Shown here in pieces: positions 5,606 through 13,756 of a stretch of DNA of 13,756 nt. A program made the translations under genes and the position numbers. Numbering within the stretch: the stretch's first letter is position 1; each line of letters opens with the position of its first letter. Location of the stretch: the NCBI GenBank assembly GCA_910587235.1, contig CAJUKD010000044.1:1-13756 (forward strand), in the 5' to 3' direction. The DNA comes from an uncultured Muribaculaceae bacterium. GTDB taxonomy: Bacteria > Bacteroidota > Bacteroidia > Bacteroidales > Muribaculaceae. A model generated the notes under the pieces. That model did no database searches. It saw only the letters and a program-made list of their open reading frames with translations, and had not been told where the DNA came from.

Positions 5606-7060
5606 TTATAGTGAATCCAATAGTCCGACTTTTCCATCGGCTATAAGCTTGAGGATAAGTTCGCCGAACAACGTATTCTGCCATGCGAACCACGGGCGTG
5701 TGAAATGCGCCGGATCATCAGCGTCGAAAGATTCATGAATGAAGCCTGTTCCGGCATCTGTATTGAGCAGCATAGTCAGGCAATTGCGGATTTCATCGTC
5801 ATCGCGCGAAGTAAAAGCCTTCATCATGATACTCATCGGCCATATCATTCCATAGCCCACATGCGGACCGCCTATACCCTCTCCGGCCTTGCCGCTGAAG
5901 AAATACGGGTTACTGTCGCTCCACACCATCCGGCGGGTGTTCCGGTAAACAGGATCATCCACATCGACATCGCAGATATACGGCAGTGAAAGCAGACTCG
6001 GCACGTTGGCATCATCCATAAGCAGGTGATTGCCGAAACCGTCGACCTCGTAAGCATATACATCGCCGAAACGCGGATGTTTGTAAACAGCATATTCGGC
6101 AAGAGCCGCCCCGACCTCGTCGGCGAGAGCCGTACAGGCCGAGGCAAGGGACTCCTCGGAATTTACCTCAACGAGAATCTCCGCAGCCTTGCGCAAAACC
6201 GAAACTGCAAAGAAATTCGACGGTACGAGATACTGGAAAGTCGTCGCGTCGTCCGAAGGCCTGAAACTCGAAACTATCAGACCGCAACCGCTGACAGGAG
6301 CGCCAAGCCCATCGTTGCTGAGAGTGTCGAGCGCTCGGTCTGTCACTCTGCGGAAACGATATGGACCCGTATTGCCATCCTTTCTCTGCTGCTCTACGAA
6401 TGTTTCATAAATCTTTCGTACAGCTCCAAGCCATACATCGTCGAAGACACTCGTATCACCCGTCATCTTCCAATAAGCATAGGCAAGACGAAGCGGATAA
6501 CACAGCGAGTCTATCTCCCACTTGCGCTCATGCAGCTCGGGGCGCATGTCGGTCATGTCCGACATCCACATACCGCCCGTCGGTCCGTCGTTGAAAGCGT
6601 TGGCATAGGGGTCGAGCAGTATACATTTCAATTGCCGGCGGATAAGCCCCTCTATCATACGACGTAGATTTTCGTCGCGGCAAGCAAGATTCAGATACGG
6701 CCACACCTGTGCCGACGAATCGCGGAGCCACATCGCCGGAATATCGCCTGTCACCACAAACGTATCGCTTTTGCCGTCGGCATCAGTCCGATAATCCACT
6801 GTGGTGTCGAGCGTATTAGGAAAACAGTTGGCGAACATACGGGCAAGTTTTGCGTTGCCGAGCATAGACGTGACTCTTGCAATCTCGTCTTCGACAGCCT
6901 GCGAACGGAATTTTCTGGAAGCGACGGGAGGCCTGCGGTCAGGAATATCCTGACCGCAGGCAATGGAAACCATATCCGCGGGACACTCCGCAGCTGCCGC
7001 CATAACGGAAAAGCACGGCACACCTAAGGATACTATTGCTAAAAAATGCCTTAAACGCAT
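5606..7060 (-). CDS. GH125 exo-alpha-1,6-mannosidase
   Basis: This 484-residue protein releases non-reducing terminal alpha-1,6-linked mannose by an inverting, metal-independent mechanism, as characterised for GH125. The N-terminus MRLRHFLAIVSLGVPCFSVMAAAA is a signal peptide without a convincing lipobox, so the enzyme is most likely periplasmic. Recognisable GH125 blocks follow in order: DIPAMWLRDSSAQVWPY (106-122), DPYANAFNDGPTG (150-162), KWEIDSLCYPLRLAYAYW (180-197), SSFRPSDDATTF (264-275), DDANVPSLLSLPY (349-361), and HESF plus FTRPWFAWQNTLFGEL (442-468). Asp270 or Asp271 and Glu443 occupy the positions of the family acid and base. The length is normal. It starts 15 nt after the GH94 stop and ends 22 nt before the transporter-esterase, so the three form an operon. 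The substrate could be fungal mannan or a mannosylated glycan; only the linkage preference is established for the family. Confidence 0.92.
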   Translation of the reverse strand: MRLRHFLAIVSLGVPCFSVMAAAAECPADMVSIACGQDIPDRRPPVASRKFRSQAVEDEIARVTSMLGNAKLARMFANCFPNTLDTTVDYRTDADGKSDTFVVTGDIPAMWLRDSSAQVWPYLNLACRDENLRRMIEGLIRRQLKCILLDPYANAFNDGPTGGMWMSDMTDMRPELHERKWEIDSLCYPLRLAYAYWKMTGDTSVFDDVWLGAVRKIYETFVEQQRKDGNTGPYRFRRVTDRALDTLSNDGLGAPVSGCGLIVSSFRPSDDATTFQYLVPSNFFAVSVLRKAAEILVEVNSEESLASACTALADEVGAALAEYAVYKHPRFGDVYAYEVDGFGNHLLMDDANVPSLLSLPYICDVDVDDPVYRNTRRMVWSDSNPYFFSGKAGEGIGGPHVGYGMIWPMSIMMKAFTSRDDDEIRNCLTMLLNTDAGTGFIHESFDADDPAHFTRPWFAWQNTLFGELILKLIADGKVGLLDSL

Positions 7061-7075
7061 ATTCGGATTTTTTAT

Positions 7076-9556
7076 TTACATATCAACTTCCACACAGTGC
7101 TCTCCGGCCGAATAAGCGACAGAGTTGCCCGTAAGGCGTTTGCCGTCGACACTAAGGCTTGTGCAACCTTTTCCGGTGTTGCTTATATGGATATGATACA
7201 CGGCATCACGCCAACGGCGCACGATGTTCAGCTCTTTCAGCGACGACGGCAACACGGGAGCTACCGTCAGGCTGTCGTAGCCTGGACGTATGCCGAGTAT
7301 ATACTGTGTGGCGCAAAGCCAGTTCCATGCGGCCGTTCCTGTCAGCCAGGAATTCTTGCCCTCGCCGGGCACCGCGGCATCGCGGCCGGCAAGCATCTGC
7401 GAATAGACATACGGTTCGACCTTGTGCCGGCGCTGATCCTCTATCCATGCCGGAGCTATTTTAGTGTAATGTTCCCAGGCATCCTTGGCGCGGCCGGCCA
7501 GAGTTTCGGCTATTATCACCCACGGATTATTGTGGCAGAAAATTCCCGCATTCTCCTTGTAGCCGGCAGGATACGAGGAAATCTCGCCCATCTCCTTATG
7601 CCACACTGTGAAAGCCGGCCAGTTCAGCACCATGCCGTCGGGGGTATCAAGCCGACGCTTGCACGAGTCGAGCGATTTATCGACCATTCCGGCCTCGCGT
7701 CCTATACCTGCCATGGAACACCAGCCCTGACTTTCGATAAAGATCTTGCCCTCGTCGCACTCCGACGAACCGATTTTGTTTCCGGCAAAATCGTAGGCGC
7801 GCAGGAACCATTCTCCATCCCAGCCATAGGTCATTACGGCATGTTCCATATCGGCGACAAGCTTTTCAGCCCGTTCTGCTTCATCGTCAAGACCTATATG
7901 GCGGCAAAGCTCAGCATATTCGCGTCCTTCGACCACAAAAAGACCGGCAATCATCAGCGACTCGGCCTTAGAACCTTCCGTTCGGTTTTCCGTCGTCTGA
8001 TAACTCTCATCAGGATCAGACGAGAAACAGTTGAGGTTCAGGCAGTCGTTCCAGTCCGCACGTCCTATCAGAGGCAAACCGTGAGGACCCAGATTTGCGA
8101 CAACATGATCGAGCGACACCTTCAGGTGCTCCATCAGCGGCACTTCGCTGCCCGGACGGTTGTCCCAAGGCACAAGCTCGTCAAGAATCGAGAAATCACC
8201 CGTTTCCTTTATATACGCCACAGTTCCGAAAATCAGCCATAGCGGATCATCGTTGAAACCGCCGCCTATATCGTTGTTGCCACGCTTTGTAAGCGGCTGA
8301 TACTGATGATAGCAACCGCCGTCGGGGAACTGTGTCGACGCTATGTCGATGATGCGTGCGCGGGCACGCTCAGGAATCTGGTGCACGAAACCGGCCAGAT
8401 CCTGATTAGAGTCGCGGAAGCCCATTCCGCGTCCTATACCACTCTCGAAAAACGAGGCCGAACGCGAGAAATTGAATGTGACCATACACTGGTACTGGTT
8501 CCAGACATTGACCATACGGTCGAAACGCGGTTCGGAACTTTCGAGCACAAAACGACCAAGCAATCCATCCCACATCGCCCTGAGTTCAGACAGCGCACGT
8601 TCGACATCCTCGTCGGTAGCGAAACGCGCCATCAGTGCACGTGCCTTGTCTTTATTGAGCAGAGTCACATCGGATGCCTGCGAGGAAATAAGCTCTCCGG
8701 CACGCTTTCGTGCAAGTTCGGCTTCGCTGAACTTATCCTTATCATCGTTCTCGACATATCCGAGCATGAAAATCAGACTGCGTTCACTGCCGGGAGCCAG
8801 TTCAATGTCGATGCGGTGGGAGGCTATAGGACTCCACCCATGGGCGACAGAAGAAGCCGAACGGCCATCAAGAACGCACTGCGGACGGTCGAAACCGTTA
8901 TAAAGCCCGATAAAGCTCTCGCGGTCGGTATCGAAACCGTCTATATCGGTATTGACATTGTAGAAAGCATAATGATTGCGACGTTCCTTGTATTCCGTCT
9001 TATGATAAATCGTGCTGCCGTCGATCTCCACCTCTCCTGTCGAGAAATTACGCTGGAAATTCTCCATGTCGGTCGATGCGTTCCAAAGGCACCATTCGAG
9101 CAGACTGTACAGCTGCAGTTTCTTTGTAACGGCACTACGGTTACGTATCACCACACGGTGTATCTCCGCCGGCGCCCCGAGCGGAACGAACATCAGCAGT
9201 TCGACTTCGACACCGTTCTTGCGTCCGGTAATACGAGTATAGCCCATACCGTGGCGGCATTCATAGAAATCGAGAGGAGTCATGCACGGTTTCCAGCCGG
9301 GATTCCATACCGTATCGCCATCCTTGATATAAAAATAGCGTCCGCCCATGTCCATCGGAACTCCGTTATAGCGGTAACGGGTCAGCCGCCGGAACTTCGC
9401 ATCCTTGTAGAACGAGTATCCGCCGGCAGTATTGCTGACCAGTCCGAAGAAATCTTCATTGCCGAGATAATTGATCCATGGATAAGGCGTGGCAGGATCT
9501 GTGATCACGAATTCACGCCCGGAATCATCAAAAAAACCGTATTGTCGATTGTCCAT
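7076..9556 (-). CDS. GH94 phosphorylase, cellobiose-phosphorylase-like
   Basis: GH94 enzymes cleave beta-linked disaccharides with inorganic phosphate, giving alpha-sugar-1-phosphate without spending ATP. This 826-residue protein matches cellobiose phosphorylase in length and landmarks: YGFFDDSGREFVITDP and PYPWINYLGNEDFFGL near the N-terminus, GGYSFYKDAKFRRLTRYRYN (45-64), GRGMGFRDSNQDLAGF (375-390), RADWNDCLNLNCF (499-511), YKENAGIFCHNNPW (666-679) and NSWLTGTAAWNW (735-746). Asp504 should be the general acid, with Arg376 and Asp382 binding the -1 glucose; I place these by spacing against the Cellvibrio gilvus enzyme from memory. It has no signal peptide, so it is cytoplasmic. It is the first gene of the operon and is divergent from the HTCS. 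The acceptor site cannot be read with certainty, so other beta-glucosides or diacetylchitobiose remain possible substrates. Its pairing with an alpha-mannosidase is unusual. Confidence 0.9.
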   Translation of the reverse strand: MDNRQYGFFDDSGREFVITDPATPYPWINYLGNEDFFGLVSNTAGGYSFYKDAKFRRLTRYRYNGVPMDMGGRYFYIKDGDTVWNPGWKPCMTPLDFYECRHGMGYTRITGRKNGVEVELLMFVPLGAPAEIHRVVIRNRSAVTKKLQLYSLLEWCLWNASTDMENFQRNFSTGEVEIDGSTIYHKTEYKERRNHYAFYNVNTDIDGFDTDRESFIGLYNGFDRPQCVLDGRSASSVAHGWSPIASHRIDIELAPGSERSLIFMLGYVENDDKDKFSEAELARKRAGELISSQASDVTLLNKDKARALMARFATDEDVERALSELRAMWDGLLGRFVLESSEPRFDRMVNVWNQYQCMVTFNFSRSASFFESGIGRGMGFRDSNQDLAGFVHQIPERARARIIDIASTQFPDGGCYHQYQPLTKRGNNDIGGGFNDDPLWLIFGTVAYIKETGDFSILDELVPWDNRPGSEVPLMEHLKVSLDHVVANLGPHGLPLIGRADWNDCLNLNCFSSDPDESYQTTENRTEGSKAESLMIAGLFVVEGREYAELCRHIGLDDEAERAEKLVADMEHAVMTYGWDGEWFLRAYDFAGNKIGSSECDEGKIFIESQGWCSMAGIGREAGMVDKSLDSCKRRLDTPDGMVLNWPAFTVWHKEMGEISSYPAGYKENAGIFCHNNPWVIIAETLAGRAKDAWEHYTKIAPAWIEDQRRHKVEPYVYSQMLAGRDAAVPGEGKNSWLTGTAAWNWLCATQYILGIRPGYDSLTVAPVLPSSLKELNIVRRWRDAVYHIHISNTGKGCTSLSVDGKRLTGNSVAYSAGEHCVEVDM

Positions 9557-9600
9557 ATTGTTGATTTTCGTTAATATTGCACTATATTTATTACTAATCG

Positions 9601-9608
9601 CAAATTTA
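9601..9608 (-). promoter_or_regulatory. -7 box TAAATTTG for the GH94-GH125-transporter operon
   Basis: The minus strand reads TAAATTTG, a full TAnnTTTG match about 45 nt before the GH94 start codon. The -33 region lacks TTTG, as expected for a promoter that depends on an activator. The inverted repeat and the TATTGCA cluster lie upstream at activator distance. Confidence 0.5.
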
Positions 9609-9650
9609 ATGTACGCGAAAGATTATAGAATGTAATAATTCTAAAAAACA

Positions 9651-9685
9651 ATGCCACAAAACGTCCGGAAATCGTTTTGTGGCAT
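9651..9685. repeat. Perfect 13-bp inverted repeat between divergent promoters
   Basis: ATGCCACAAAACG (9651-9663) and CGTTTTGTGGCAT (9673-9685) are exact complements around a 9-nt centre. On the minus strand the hairpin is followed by TGTTTTTT and on the plus strand by TTTTATTG, so it has the form of a bidirectional intrinsic terminator. It lies upstream of both promoter boxes, where termination seems needless. It could insulate the two units from stray transcription or be a dyad operator. Confidence 0.6.
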
Positions 9686-9737
9686 TTTATTGCATCAGCT
9701 TGCAATATTATTGCATCGGCCGGCCGAAACAAAAACA

Positions 9738-9745
9738 TATATTTG
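9738..9745 (+). promoter_or_regulatory. -7 box TATATTTG for the HTCS gene
   Basis: The plus strand reads TATATTTG, a TAnnTTTG match 20 nt before the HTCS GTG start. A TTG at 9711-9713 is somewhat too far away to be a good -33 element. The leader would be very short, about 10-15 nt. Confidence 0.5.
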
Positions 9746-9765
9746 CTTAACTAAAAACAAAGACC

Positions 9766-12700
9766 GTGAAAAAACTTCTATTCACACTTCTACTATACAC
9801 CTGCCTGGCACACCTTGCCGGAGCCTCTCTGTACCGCAGCTATCAGACCGACGACGGTCTTTCGCATAACAGCGTCTGGGCCGCCATGCAGGACAGCCGC
9901 GGATTCATGTGGTTCGGCACCAACGACGGCCTGAACCGTTTCGACGGATTGAACTTCAAAGTGTACAGACGCATCGACAACGACAGCCTCAGCCTCGGCA
10001 ATAATTTTATCCACTGCCTTCTCGAATCGCACGACGGCAATATTCTCGTCGGTACAAAAGAAGGACTGTACAGCTATAGTCCGGACAGCGACAATTTCAG
10101 GCATATATCTCTCGACGGCCATAGTTTCGGCGACGACCGCAACAGCATACACTGCCTGCTGCTCGACAAATCCGGACAACTGTGGGTGGGATGCTACGGT
10201 CAGGGCATATACTGCCTCGACTCCGGAATGAACGTAATCAGACACTTCGGCGATAAAAGCATGCCCTCCCGATTCATTACAGCCATGGCTCCGGACATTT
10301 CCGGCGTAATCTGGGTAGGAACCGACAACGCCGGACTATTCCGCCTCGATCCAATCACAGGAAAAACAAGCGGAACACCTGTTTCAAACGTCAACATACA
10401 GACAATATACCGCCAGAGCAACAACACACTATGGATAGGCACATCGGCCGAGGGTCTGTTCCATTTCGACCCTTTGTCGGACTCTGTAAGACACATCACA
10501 CACATCTCCCCTGCATCAACACCTGTCTACGACATCAAGGCTCTTACGCCATACAGTTCCAACGAACTGATTCTCGGCTCGGAAAGCGGACTTCTGAAAC
10601 TCGACTGCAACACTCACACCCTGCAGGCTTTCGACGACGGATATTCCTACGACAACCTTCCCGACAAAAGTATCTTCGCCATCACCCGCGACAATGAAGG
10701 AGGTTTCTGGCTCGGAACTTATTTTTACGGCGTATGCTACCGTTCGCCGCGTGTCAACGCTTTTTCATATTATCAGGCCGGACGCGGAGGTGAAAACCAC
10801 TCCGGATCGAACAATATCGTGAAACGCATTGTTGAGGCTCCCGACGGAAACATCGTGCTGACATCGAGCCGAAACGGTGTAAGCATATTCAATCCGGCGA
10901 CCCACCTCAGCAGTGTATTTCCTGTCAAAGGGCTGTCTGACAATATACAGGGAACCATGGCCAACAACGACGAGCTGTGGATCAGCGACTACGACCGCGG
11001 CATTGTCGTGGCATCATACCCTTCGGGCAAAACAACAGCCACCTACACGACCGCCGACGGACTGCCGTCGAATGTCGTGAATACCATGTACCGCACTTCG
11101 CGCGGCCATATATATGCAGGCACCTCCCGCGGAGCTGCTTTCTTCGACGGCAAAGCATTTATCCGCATTCCAGCCCTGCATTCGGCATCGGTAATGAAGA
11201 TTCTCGAAGATTATGAAGGCAACCTCTGGTTCGCTACCCATTTCCATGGTCTTTTCAGAATGACTCCCGACGGAAATTTCACAAACTACGTCAACCGCAC
11301 AGGCGATTCCTCCACCCTGCCTGGCAACAACATCAACAACATTTTCCTTGACTCCCGCGGAACACTATGGACAGGAACCGAGGGCGAGGGACTCGTTCTG
11401 TTCAACCCGTCCACAGGCAAGGTCGAACGACGCTTCACCGAAGCCGACGGCGGACTACCGTCTAACATCATATATTCCGCACAGGAGGACATGGCCGGAA
11501 ACATCTGGGTTTCGACCGGCGGAGGACTCGTGAAAATTTCAGCCGACGACTATTCGATCCAGGATTTCCGCTACCTCGAAAATCTTCTGAAAATACACTA
11601 TGCCCACAATTCATCGCTGCGTTCGGGCACAGGAAACATGTTGTATTTCGGAGGTTCGGGTGGATTCATAGCATTCGATCCGGCCGCAATCAGGCCAAAC
11701 GACATGGTTCCGACCGTGCGTATAACCGATTTTTATGTCAACGGACAACGCGACAGGCGTCCGGCTGACGAAAAACTAAAGCTCGAACTTGCAGCATCAG
11801 AATCGACATTCGGATTCGATGTGGCCTGCCTGAGTTACCTTTCGCCCGTACAGAACACCGTCGCTTTCCGCCTCGACGGTTTCGACCGCAAATGGAAAAC
11901 CCTGCCGGGAACTGACCGCCATATCGACTACATGAATATTCCCGCCGGCAAATATACCTTGCAAATCAAAGGTTCGAACAACGACGGCGTCTGGAGCAAG
12001 CCACTGGAACTGAGCATAGTTGTCAACAGACCTTTCTTGCTGTCCAACTTCATGCTGGTAGTCTATGTGCTGCTGCTCATGCTCGCGGTATACATTCTCA
12101 AACGACGCCTCGACGCCTCGCACAGGCGCAAAATGGTAAAATTCAGCCATGCCAAAGAAAAAGAACTCTATGAAGCCAAGATCGGCTTCTTCACCAACAT
12201 AGCCCATGAGATCAGAACACCGCTGTCGCTTATCAGCGCTCCGCTCGACACTATCCTGAAATCTGGCGACGGCAACGAACGCACCCGCCGCAACCTTGTG
12301 GTGATGAAAAGCAACGTACAGCGACTTCTGGAACTTATAAACCAGCTTCTCGACTTCCGCAAAGCGGAATCGCAGCTCATGCGCCTGAGTTTCAGCCGAT
12401 GCGATGCTTCGGAAATCGTGGAAAGCATCTGTAACCGCTACGAAGAATTCACCAGCCTGCACAGCATCAAACTCGACCGAAGCGGCATCGATCCCGGAAT
12501 CGAATGTACGCTCGACTCCGAGGCTTTTGAAAAAATTGTCGGCAACCTTATGTCGAATGCCATGAAATTCGCCAACAAGCGCATCAGCGTGGCAATGCAC
12601 GTAGACCGGCAATCGCAGAACCTGCGGCTTGAAATAGCCGACGACGGCCCCGGCATAAAGGAGAAAGACATAAAACGTATTTTCGAATCTTTCTATCAGG

Positions 12701-13722
12701 TCGACGACCACGGCAAGCACCCCGGATCGGGTCTGGGGCTGCCGCTGGCACAGAGTCTGGCACGGATGCACAATGGAGAAATAAACGTAGAATCGGAATA
12801 CGGCCACGGCAGCCGATTCATACTCACCATCCCGACAAACCTTCAGTCTGAAGACGATAAAACCGACAAAGCAACCGAAACTCAGGAATCGGACGGCAAG
12901 GCCACGCGTGAAAGCGAAGAAACATCCGACAGCGGCGACCGCAGCCTGTCGACGGTCCTAATCGTGGAAGACAACGACCAGTTGCGCACTTTCATCGCCG
13001 ACAACCTCTCCGACTCGTTCAACGTCCTGTCGGCATCCAACGGAGTCGAAGCATTCACCGTGCTCGAGAACAAAAATGTCGACATCATAATATCCGACAT
13101 CATGATGCCCGACATGGACGGTATAGAACTTTGCCGGGCCATACGCGGCAATCCCACATTCTCGCATCTGCCGGTGATACTACTTTCGGCAAAGACCGAC
13201 ATCGAAACAAAAGTCGAGGGCCTGAACATAGGCGCCGACGCCTATATCGAAAAGCCTTTCTCGATAGAGCAACTGCGCGCACAGGCTACGAGTATTCTCG
13301 AAAGCCGTCGGCGCCTGCGCGAAAACTTTATAAAATCGCCGCTTGATTTCTATAAAAAGCCTCATGCCGAGGATATTCAGGAATCGGAAAACTCCGAATT
13401 CGTAAAAAAACTCAACGATCTGATTCTCGACAATCTCACAAACGCCGATTTCAATATCGACGGTCTGGCGAGAATGTTCTACATGAGCCGTTCGAATTTC
13501 CACAAACGCGTCAAGGGAATAACAGGCAAGACTCCTAACGACTACATACGCATCGTCCGACTCAGCAAAAGTGCCGAACTGCTCGCCACAGGCCGATACC
13601 AGATTGTCGAAGTCTGCTACATGGTAGGATTCAACACCCCGTCGTATTTCTCCAAATGCTTCTCCGAGCACTTCGGAAAATTGCCGAAAGATTACATAAA
13701 CAATTTCACTAGTGTCCCATAA
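9766..13722 (+). CDS. Hybrid two-component system sensor/regulator (HTCS)
   Basis: This is an intact 1318-residue one-protein signalling system of the type controlling Bacteroidota glycan loci. GTG at 9766 is the start because it opens a signal peptide (MKKLLFTLLLYTCLAHLAGA). Residues about 22-680 are periplasmic beta-propellers with repeated motifs such as GFMWFGTNDGLNRFDG (47-62) and IWVGTDNAGLFRLD. A Y_Y_Y domain (about 685-750) and one membrane helix (about 760-779) follow. The kinase has His814 in NIAHEIRTP, the N box around Asn927-Asn931, DDGPGI (959-964) and GSGLGL (987-992). The receiver has acidic residues at 1068-1069, phospho-acceptor Asp1111 in SDIMMPDMDG and Lys1163. A C-terminal AraC-type DNA-binding domain (about 1219-1318) ends the protein. 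It probably activates the divergent operon upon binding a periplasmic oligosaccharide. The ligand is unknown. The last four residues and the stop lie in a stem-loop. Confidence 0.96.
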   Translation: MKKLLFTLLLYTCLAHLAGASLYRSYQTDDGLSHNSVWAAMQDSRGFMWFGTNDGLNRFDGLNFKVYRRIDNDSLSLGNNFIHCLLESHDGNILVGTKEGLYSYSPDSDNFRHISLDGHSFGDDRNSIHCLLLDKSGQLWVGCYGQGIYCLDSGMNVIRHFGDKSMPSRFITAMAPDISGVIWVGTDNAGLFRLDPITGKTSGTPVSNVNIQTIYRQSNNTLWIGTSAEGLFHFDPLSDSVRHITHISPASTPVYDIKALTPYSSNELILGSESGLLKLDCNTHTLQAFDDGYSYDNLPDKSIFAITRDNEGGFWLGTYFYGVCYRSPRVNAFSYYQAGRGGENHSGSNNIVKRIVEAPDGNIVLTSSRNGVSIFNPATHLSSVFPVKGLSDNIQGTMANNDELWISDYDRGIVVASYPSGKTTATYTTADGLPSNVVNTMYRTSRGHIYAGTSRGAAFFDGKAFIRIPALHSASVMKILEDYEGNLWFATHFHGLFRMTPDGNFTNYVNRTGDSSTLPGNNINNIFLDSRGTLWTGTEGEGLVLFNPSTGKVERRFTEADGGLPSNIIYSAQEDMAGNIWVSTGGGLVKISADDYSIQDFRYLENLLKIHYAHNSSLRSGTGNMLYFGGSGGFIAFDPAAIRPNDMVPTVRITDFYVNGQRDRRPADEKLKLELAASESTFGFDVACLSYLSPVQNTVAFRLDGFDRKWKTLPGTDRHIDYMNIPAGKYTLQIKGSNNDGVWSKPLELSIVVNRPFLLSNFMLVVYVLLLMLAVYILKRRLDASHRRKMVKFSHAKEKELYEAKIGFFTNIAHEIRTPLSLISAPLDTILKSGDGNERTRRNLVVMKSNVQRLLELINQLLDFRKAESQLMRLSFSRCDASEIVESICNRYEEFTSLHSIKLDRSGIDPGIECTLDSEAFEKIVGNLMSNAMKFANKRISVAMHVDRQSQNLRLEIADDGPGIKEKDIKRIFESFYQVDDHGKHPGSGLGLPLAQSLARMHNGEINVESEYGHGSRFILTIPTNLQSEDDKTDKATETQESDGKATRESEETSDSGDRSLSTVLIVEDNDQLRTFIADNLSDSFNVLSASNGVEAFTVLENKNVDIIISDIMMPDMDGIELCRAIRGNPTFSHLPVILLSAKTDIETKVEGLNIGADAYIEKPFSIEQLRAQATSILESRRRLRENFIKSPLDFYKKPHAEDIQESENSEFVKKLNDLILDNLTNADFNIDGLARMFYMSRSNFHKRVKGITGKTPNDYIRIVRLSKSAELLATGRYQIVEVCYMVGFNTPSYFSKCFSEHFGKLPKDYINNFTSVP

Positions 13723-13736
13723 AAATGGGAGCTAGT
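13708..13736. repeat. Stem-loop spanning the HTCS stop codon
   Basis: ACTAG (13708-13712) and TCCCAT (13715-13720) are complementary to ATGGGA (13725-13730) and CTAGT (13732-13736), with an AAAA loop and a small internal asymmetry. The TAA stop starts in the stem and enters the loop. The sequence after it is A-rich, not a T-run, so a plus-strand intrinsic terminator is not supported. It could be a mobile-element end or an mRNA 3'-protecting hairpin. Confidence 0.5.
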
Positions 13737-13747
13737 TAAAAATTAAA

Positions 13748-13755
13748 TAAATTTG
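13748..13755 (+). promoter_or_regulatory. Possible -7 box TAAATTTG at the window end
   Basis: The last bases contain TAAATTTG, a TAnnTTTG match on the plus strand. In such AT-rich DNA a chance match is likely, and no TTTG -33 element is present. If real, a new transcription unit begins just beyond the window. Confidence 0.25.
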
Positions 13756-13756
13756 G

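Larger units (their letters stand above)
9575..9715. promoter_or_regulatory. Four TATTGCA/TGCAATA sites in the divergent spacer
   Basis: TATTGCA occurs at 9575-9581, 9688-9694 and 9709-9715, and its complement TGCAATA at 9701-9707. The last two form a perfect 7-1-7 palindrome (9701-9715). The copies at 9688 and 9709 lie in a longer direct repeat, TTATTGCATC (9687-9696 and 9708-9717), exactly 21 bp or two helical turns apart. The sites flank both divergent promoters, so they are candidate operators for the neighbouring HTCS or another regulator. Binding is inference. Confidence 0.45.

Noticed and set aside
7016..7075. Lipoprotein signal on GH125
   Set aside because: The cysteines near the N-terminus (VPC, AEC) are not preceded by a lipobox of the [LVI][AST][GA]C type, so a plain signal-peptidase I signal is more likely.
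7097..9574. Two long plus-strand frames (7097-8242 and 8306-9574) opposite GH94
   Set aside because: The GH94 motifs are strong along the whole minus strand. These frames contain no recognisable family features and no promoter or start context.
9651..9869. Plus-strand 72-codon frame over the spacer and the HTCS start
   Set aside because: Its start is in the inverted repeat, upstream of the HTCS promoter box, and it overlaps the HTCS signal peptide in another frame. No protein-like pattern.
11797..12807. Minus-strand frame of 336 codons opposite the HTCS kinase region
   Set aside because: It is antisense to the kinase, with its conserved His, N, G1 and G2 boxes. It reads as low-complexity Val/Ala/Phe-rich protein and is a codon-bias shadow.
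1..13756. CRISPR array, SusC/SusD pair, transposase or integrase
   Set aside because: No regularly spaced direct repeats, no TonB-dependent receptor or SusD-like lipoprotein, and no DDE or tyrosine-recombinase motif is present in any frame I examined.

Overview
The window looks like chromosomal DNA of a Bacteroidota bacterium of the order Bacteroidales. The evidence is a full-length hybrid two-component system (HTCS) of the polysaccharide-utilisation type, TAnnTTTG promoter boxes in front of several transcription units, and the absence of classical Shine-Dalgarno sequences. A gut Muribaculaceae- or Prevotella-like genome would fit, but the genus is inference. The window has two halves. Positions 1-3520 are AT-rich with long spacers and small or damaged genes, as in an accessory region. 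Positions 3529-13722 are visibly more GC-rich and densely coding.

Left half, all on the minus strand. Transcription would run from about 3352 down to 1. It holds a Bacteroides-type promoter (3359-3390), a densely self-complementary pseudoknotted element (3152-3293), a 71-codon gene of unknown function (2824-3039), a second promoter box and a roughly 200-nt rod-like RNA ending in a T-run (2565-2773), a secreted trypsin/HtrA-like protease gene broken by a frameshift (564-2556), and, 7 nt further on, the first 185 codons of a TIR-like nucleotide-binding protein that leaves the window (1-556).

Right half. A minus-strand operon encodes a GH94 cellobiose-phosphorylase-like enzyme (7076-9556), a GH125 exo-alpha-1,6-mannosidase (5606-7060), and an unusual single polypeptide joining a GPH-family sugar symporter to an SGNH/GDSL esterase (3529-5583), with an apparent former signal peptide at the junction. 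Divergently transcribed is a complete HTCS of 1318 residues (9766-13722). The 209-bp spacer between them has a -7 box facing each way, a perfect 13-bp inverted repeat and four copies of TATTGCA/TGCAATA.

Working model (inference). The HTCS senses a liberated sugar in the periplasm and switches on the divergent operon. GH125 removes alpha-1,6-mannose in the periplasm, and the tethered or released esterase deacylates the sugar there. The symporter imports the remaining oligosaccharide, and the cytoplasmic GH94 enzyme phosphorolyses it, saving one ATP equivalent. No SusC/SusD pair lies inside the window. The window ends just after the HTCS in a stem-loop that contains its stop codon, followed by another -7-like box.
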